Of a DNA stretch of 64,000 bases, positions 60,597-64,000 are shown in pieces (position 1 is the first letter of the stretch; every line of letters starts with the position of its first letter). Where the stretch lies: positions 18,845-82,844 of the forward strand of contig JAEDJR010000001.1 in NCBI GenBank assembly GCA_016296235.1. The letters run 5' to 3'. A model generated the notes under the pieces. It worked only from the letters and a program-made list of their open reading frames with translations. It ran no database searches and was not told where the DNA came from. The translations under genes and the position numbers were made by a program. This DNA comes from Oscillospiraceae bacterium (GTDB lineage: Bacteria > Bacillota > Clostridia > Oscillospirales > Oscillospiraceae).

Positions 60597-61604
60597 ATGG
60601 CCCGGACAAGATATCATGACTGCCCGCAGATTTTGCGTGAGTTTTTGACCTACCATGAGACCATCAAAGGTCAGTCATCTCAGACGATTGATGAATACTA
60701 TTTAGACCTGCGCATGTTTCTTCGTTTCATGGTTTTGATGAAACGAGAAATGCCCTATGACACAGATCTGGACTCCATTGATATTAAGGCGGTGGATTTG
60801 GATTTTCTCCGAACCATTACCACACCGGATATCTTTGACTTCCTGGCCTATCTGGCAAACGATCGGGTCAAATATGAAGATTCTTCGCATCCTGAGGCCG
60901 GCATCGGCGCATCTGCCCGTGCCAGAAAGCTGTCTGCCATTAAGTCCTTTTATAAATACCTGACGGTGCGTACCAAGCAGCTCTCAGTTAACCCAGTGCA
61001 GGATTTGGAATTTCCCAAAATCCGTAAATCTTTACCGAAATATCTGACGCTAGAGCAATGCACGCAGCTTCTGAGTGCGGTTCAGGGCCCCAATGCCAAG
61101 CGGGATTTTGCAATTCTGATGCTGTTTCTAAATTGCGGCATTCGTCGGGCTGAGCTGGTCGGATTGAACCTTTCGGATGTCTATGAGGATCGGATTCGGG
61201 TTGTGGGCAAAGGAAATAAAGAGCGCATTGTTTTCATGGGCGCTGCCTGTAAGCGAGCCATTGACGACTACCTTCCGGAGCGCAGCCGGGTGGTTCTATC
61301 TGATAACAGAGCGCTCTTTGGATCGCGGGACAAGAACAGAATCAGTGTAACGGCTGTTCACCGGTTGGTAAAAAAGCATATGCTTGCTGCGGGATTGGAT
61401 GCCAGCCAGCTCTCAGCCCATAAGCTGCGCCATACAGCGGCAACGCTGATGCTCTCAAACGGCGTGGATGTCAAGACGGTCCAGGAGGTTTTGGGCCATG
61501 AGAATTTGAATACAACGCAGATCTACACCCATATTGAAAACACGGAACTGAGAATTGCATCGGAGGCAAATCCGATTTCAAAAATCAAAATTAAGAAAAA
61601 TTAG
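60597..61604 (+). CDS. Tyrosine recombinase, XerC/XerD-like
   Basis: This 335-residue integrase-family protein has an N-terminal core-binding domain (about 1-130) and a catalytic domain with Arg in CGIRRAELVGLNL, Lys in VVGKGNKERI, His-x-x-Arg in AHKLRHTAATLML, His in VLGHENLNTTQ and Tyr in QIYTHIE. All six catalytic positions are present. It is somewhat longer than XerC/XerD (about 300). Whether it is the chromosome-dimer recombinase or serves another site cannot be told; no dif-like site was found nearby. GGAG is 8 bases before ATG 60597. Confidence 0.85.
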   Translation: MARTRYHDCPQILREFLTYHETIKGQSSQTIDEYYLDLRMFLRFMVLMKREMPYDTDLDSIDIKAVDLDFLRTITTPDIFDFLAYLANDRVKYEDSSHPEAGIGASARARKLSAIKSFYKYLTVRTKQLSVNPVQDLEFPKIRKSLPKYLTLEQCTQLLSAVQGPNAKRDFAILMLFLNCGIRRAELVGLNLSDVYEDRIRVVGKGNKERIVFMGAACKRAIDDYLPERSRVVLSDNRALFGSRDKNRISVTAVHRLVKKHMLAAGLDASQLSAHKLRHTAATLMLSNGVDVKTVQEVLGHENLNTTQIYTHIENTELRIASEANPISKIKIKKN

Positions 61605-61606
61605 TT

Positions 61607-61645
61607 CAAAACCAGGATGAAAACGAACTTTTCATCCTGGTTTTG
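61607..61645. terminator. Bidirectional terminator between recombinase and radA
   Basis: A perfect 17-bp stem pairs 61607-61623 with 61629-61645 around a 5-base loop; its A- and T-rich ends act as U tracts in both directions. Confidence 0.9.
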
Positions 61646-61647
61646 AT

Positions 61648-63006
61648 TTACAGTAAAAATTCAATTGCTTCGCGAATATTCCGAACACGGATCAGTTCAA
61701 GACCTTGGGGGCCCTCCAGCTGACCGGTCCCCTGCTTGGGAATCAGGCAGCGCGTAAAGCCCAGACGGTGCACTTCGGAAAGGCGCTGCGAAAGGTTTGA
61801 GACGGCCCGGATCTCCCCTGTCAGGCCCACTTCTCCGATTGCAACCGTATTGCTGTCAAAGACCTTTTCCCGGTAGCTGGAGGCCGCGGCCAGGATGACA
61901 GGCAGATCCGCCGCAGGCTCATTCAGCTGCAGTCCGCCAATGACATTGATATACACATCGCTGGAGGAAAGGTTCAGCCCTCCCCTCTTCTCCAGCACGG
62001 CCATCAGCAGGACGGCTCGATTGAAATCAAATCCATCACAAGTGCGGCGCGGCACGTTGAATGTGCTTCGCGCGGCCAGGGCTTGAACTTCCGCCAAAAC
62101 GGGCCGTGTCCCCTCCATAACACAGGCCACACAGGTGCCCGGTGCATGGGTCGGACGGCCGGACAGCAGCATTTCGGAAGGATTGGGAACCTCCCTGAGC
62201 CCATCGTCTGCCATTTCAAAAACGCCGATTTCATTGGTAGAGCCAAAACGGTTTTTGGCGGCACGGAGAATTCGATAATTGTGGGCAGTTTCTCCCTCAA
62301 AATACAGCACGCAATCCACCATGTGCTCCAGGACCTTTGGGCCGGCGATGGAACCTTCCTTGTTTACATGTCCAACCACAAAGACAGTAATTCCACTGCT
62401 TTTGGCCAACTGCATCAACGACATGGTGCAATCCTTAACCTGGGAGATGCTGCCGGGAGAGGAGGTATTCTCACGGCTGTACAGTGTTTGAATGGAGTCG
62501 GCAATCAGGATATCCGGCTTCATCTCACGGGTGGCTTCCAGGATTGCATCCAGATCCGTCTCAGAAAGCAAAAACAAATTCTCTGTTTTTACGCCCAGCC
62601 GGTTTGCCCGGAGCTTAATCTGTGTTTCGCTTTCCTCACCGGAGACATAGAGAACACGCAGGCTTTTGCCCAATTCCGAACAAATCTGCAAAAGCAGCGT
62701 CGATTTGCCGATACCGGGTGCGCCGCCAACCAGCACCAGAGAGCCTTTGACTGCACCGCCGCCCAGAACCCGGTCCAATTCTGCAAGGCCGGTGTCAAAG
62801 CGCACCTCGCTGTCACAGTCAACTTCCGACAGCGTTTTCGGCCTGCGCAGGCCTGACGGTTGGGCAGAACGGCCTGGCTTCTGGGTTGATGATTTCTCTT
62901 CATGCTCGACCATGGTATTCCAGGCGCCGCAGGCAGGGCACTTGCCTTGCCAGCGGGGCGTTTCGTTCCCGCAGGCCGTGCAGTAAAAGACTGTTTTAGA
63001 TTTCAA
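61648..63006 (-). CDS. radA: DNA repair protein RadA
   Basis: This 452-residue RecA-like protein has a C4 zinc finger (FYCTACGNETPRWQGKCPAC), Walker A GGAPGIGKSTLLL, the KNRFGSTNEIGVFEM motif and a C-terminal Lon-protease-like domain without protease activity. It aids branch migration. It overlaps the upstream amidase gene by 11 bases. Confidence 0.97.
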   Translation of the reverse strand: MKSKTVFYCTACGNETPRWQGKCPACGAWNTMVEHEEKSSTQKPGRSAQPSGLRRPKTLSEVDCDSEVRFDTGLAELDRVLGGGAVKGSLVLVGGAPGIGKSTLLLQICSELGKSLRVLYVSGEESETQIKLRANRLGVKTENLFLLSETDLDAILEATREMKPDILIADSIQTLYSRENTSSPGSISQVKDCTMSLMQLAKSSGITVFVVGHVNKEGSIAGPKVLEHMVDCVLYFEGETAHNYRILRAAKNRFGSTNEIGVFEMADDGLREVPNPSEMLLSGRPTHAPGTCVACVMEGTRPVLAEVQALAARSTFNVPRRTCDGFDFNRAVLLMAVLEKRGGLNLSSSDVYINVIGGLQLNEPAADLPVILAAASSYREKVFDSNTVAIGEVGLTGEIRAVSNLSQRLSEVHRLGFTRCLIPKQGTGQLEGPQGLELIRVRNIREAIEFLL

Positions 63007-63718
63007 CCTCTATCTCCCCTTTTGTAAGAAACTGCGCCAGACTGCTTCCGATGGCGCAGGCCAGTTTTGTCTGATAGACGCTGTCCTGCAAATTCCTGGC
63101 CTCCGTTGGATTGGATAAGAACCCACATTCCACCAGAATGCCGGTGCAATGAATGTGCTCCATGAGATAAACGGAGGACGCTCGTTTGATCTCCCGCCGG
63201 TTACCTGGGTCGATGGCACGGCGCAGAACCTCCTGTGTTTGCTGTGCCAGTGCCTTACTACCGTCGGTTCCGGCGTAAAACACCTGGGCACCATCGTATT
63301 TTGCTTCCGAAAAGTGATTCTGATGGATACTGACAAGAATCGCTGGCGTGATTGCGTTGACCATCTCGACCCGGTTTTTCAGATCTGAGACTTTTTTCTC
63401 TGAGATGGTTTTGCAGTTCCCGGAATAGACTGCCACATCATCGCTGCGAATCAGATGGGTTCGCATACCGCAAAGAGCCAGCAGCTGCTCCAGCCGCAGA
63501 GTAATGGACAGATTGATATGACTTTCCATTGCTCCATCGGCTGAAGAAGCACCGCCGTCCTCCCCGCCGTGACCGGCGTCCAGAATAATGGTTACGGGAT
63601 CCTCGGCAATTACGGCAGCTGTTGCCGCCAGATTGAACCGGACTGCGCTGAATATAAAAAAATAGATGGCCGTAATCAGTACCAACACGCCAATTCCCCG
63701 ATTTGTACGTTCTGTCAT
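62996..63718 (-). CDS. cwlD: N-acetylmuramoyl-L-alanine amidase, CwlD-like
   Basis: This 240-residue Amidase_3 has one N-terminal membrane anchor (about 10-30, IGVLVLITAIYFFIFSAVRF) and the zinc-binding set ILDAGHGGEDGGA, the Glu of MESHINLS, SIHQNHF and VECGFLSNPTEA. The length and short anchor without cell-wall-binding repeats fit CwlD, which starts muramic-delta-lactam formation in the spore cortex. The spore genes 2.6 kb away support this. ATG 63718 has GGAGAGAG upstream; the longer frame to 63781 is not needed. Confidence 0.82.
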   Translation of the reverse strand: MTERTNRGIGVLVLITAIYFFIFSAVRFNLAATAAVIAEDPVTIILDAGHGGEDGGASSADGAMESHINLSITLRLEQLLALCGMRTHLIRSDDVAVYSGNCKTISEKKVSDLKNRVEMVNAITPAILVSIHQNHFSEAKYDGAQVFYAGTDGSKALAQQTQEVLRRAIDPGNRREIKRASSVYLMEHIHCTGILVECGFLSNPTEARNLQDSVYQTKLACAIGSSLAQFLTKGEIEVEI

Positions 63719-63779
63719 GGACGCTCTCTCCAATCCCGCTGAATTGTTGTCATTGCAGGATATGATCTTGTCCGGCTCC

Positions 63780-63808
63780 ATTATACCATGAAACTATGCT
63801 TTGGAAAA
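63780..63808 (-). promoter_or_regulatory. Promoter of the cwlD-radA operon
   Basis: On the minus strand TATAAT (complement of 63780-63785) with an upstream TG extended -10 is preceded at 17 bases by TTTTCC (63803-63808), a weak -35. This looks like a vegetative sigma-A-type promoter. Confidence 0.55.
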
Positions 63809-63881
63809 GTCGAAATACACAATTCCGGGTCGATTGGTATAGGATAATCCAACTCAAACAAAAAAGGATGAAAAATCTGAA

Positions 63882-64000
63882 ATGACGAAAAAGAAAGTGG
63901 AAAATCAAATCAGAAATACAGCGGGGACACCCCAATTCATGTACTTTTTGACTCTTCTGTACCAATATCCGTCAGCAGTCCCTGGAGATCTGGATAAGGC
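63882..64000 (+). CDS. Possible 5' end of an unidentified gene, cut by the window edge
   Basis: From ATG 63882 the frame stays open to the end of the window (39 full codons: MTKKKVENQIRNTAGTP then QFMYFLTLLYQYPSAVPG). AAGGA lies about 13 bases upstream, rather far. The composition looks coding, but the piece is too short to identify. The 63809-63881 stretch holds no other feature I can name. Confidence 0.3.
   Translation, partial: MTKKKVENQIRNTAGTPQFMYFLTLLYQYPSAVPGDLDK

Noticed and set aside
63750..63965. 71-codon minus-strand frame at the right edge
   Set aside because: It overlaps the cwlD promoter, has no ribosome-binding site and no recognisable domain.

Overview
This window is one continuous stretch of ordinary chromosome from a spore-forming, moderately GC-rich member of the Clostridia. 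An Oscillospiraceae-type gut anaerobe is my best inference. The signs are Firmicutes gene order (tlyA-nadK-argR-recN; yicC-remA-gmk-rpoZ-priA-def-fmt-rsmB-rlmN-prpC-prkC-rsgA), spore-coat genes (spoVM, a SipL-like gene, spoIVA, a cwlD-like amidase), a tyrosine T-box, cdaA-cdaR, an S-layer-homology protein and strong Shine-Dalgarno sites. I see no prophage, insertion sequence, CRISPR array, tRNA or 16S/23S rRNA gene.

Layout. 1-3151: end of tlyA, then nadK, argR, recN. 3141-5160: a promoter, a 15-codon leader peptide with switchable mRNA helices, and two overlapping acetyl/acyltransferase genes. 5157-7649: a tyrosine T-box driving an M28-type membrane peptidase and tyrS. 7664-8743 (-): asd. 8997-13554: an SLH-SGNH protein, a DUF4358 lipoprotein, an MBOAT acyltransferase and a DHHW protein, which look like a surface O-acylation cluster. 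13567-16720: queA, a GNAT gene, tgt, yajC. 16761-19026: feoAB. 19069-24774: small regulators and membrane proteins (PIN-like, IclR, DUF1540, J-domain/DUF5685, YihY, nrdR, DUF4363/DUF421). 24907-26187: a small membrane protein and two half-size ChrA proteins. 26196-29722: ruvCAB and glmM. 29752-30181: a zinc-ribbon protein behind a structured leader. 30227-37890 (-): yerC-hisZGDCBHAFIE. 38054-38402 (-): RNase P RNA. 38514-38561: a REP-like palindrome. 38650-41228: murD, ispD, ispF. 41322-42685: DUF3343 and a cysteine desulfurase-like enzyme. 42777-44922: cdaA-cdaR. 44952-56924: the yicC to rsgA housekeeping run. 57028-60396: a 49-residue membrane protein, spoVM (23 codons), the SipL-like gene and spoIVA. 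60536-61604: a tyrosine recombinase behind a palindromic promoter. 61648-63718 (-): cwlD-like amidase and radA.

How the parts work together. Most of the window is growth machinery: translation, tRNA queuosine, peptidoglycan precursors, isoprenoids, recombination, and c-di-AMP and Ser/Thr-kinase signalling. It also holds one complete amino-acid pathway (histidine) with a likely local repressor and operator. The spore module is compact: the forespore-membrane peptide SpoVM, the coat ATPase SpoIVA and its LysM partner lie within 3.2 kb, with a cortex-type amidase 2.6 kb further on. The least expected signals are small: the leader-peptide attenuator at 3230-3312, the 23-codon spoVM, the palindromes over three promoters, and the T-box that places a peptidase under tyrosine control.
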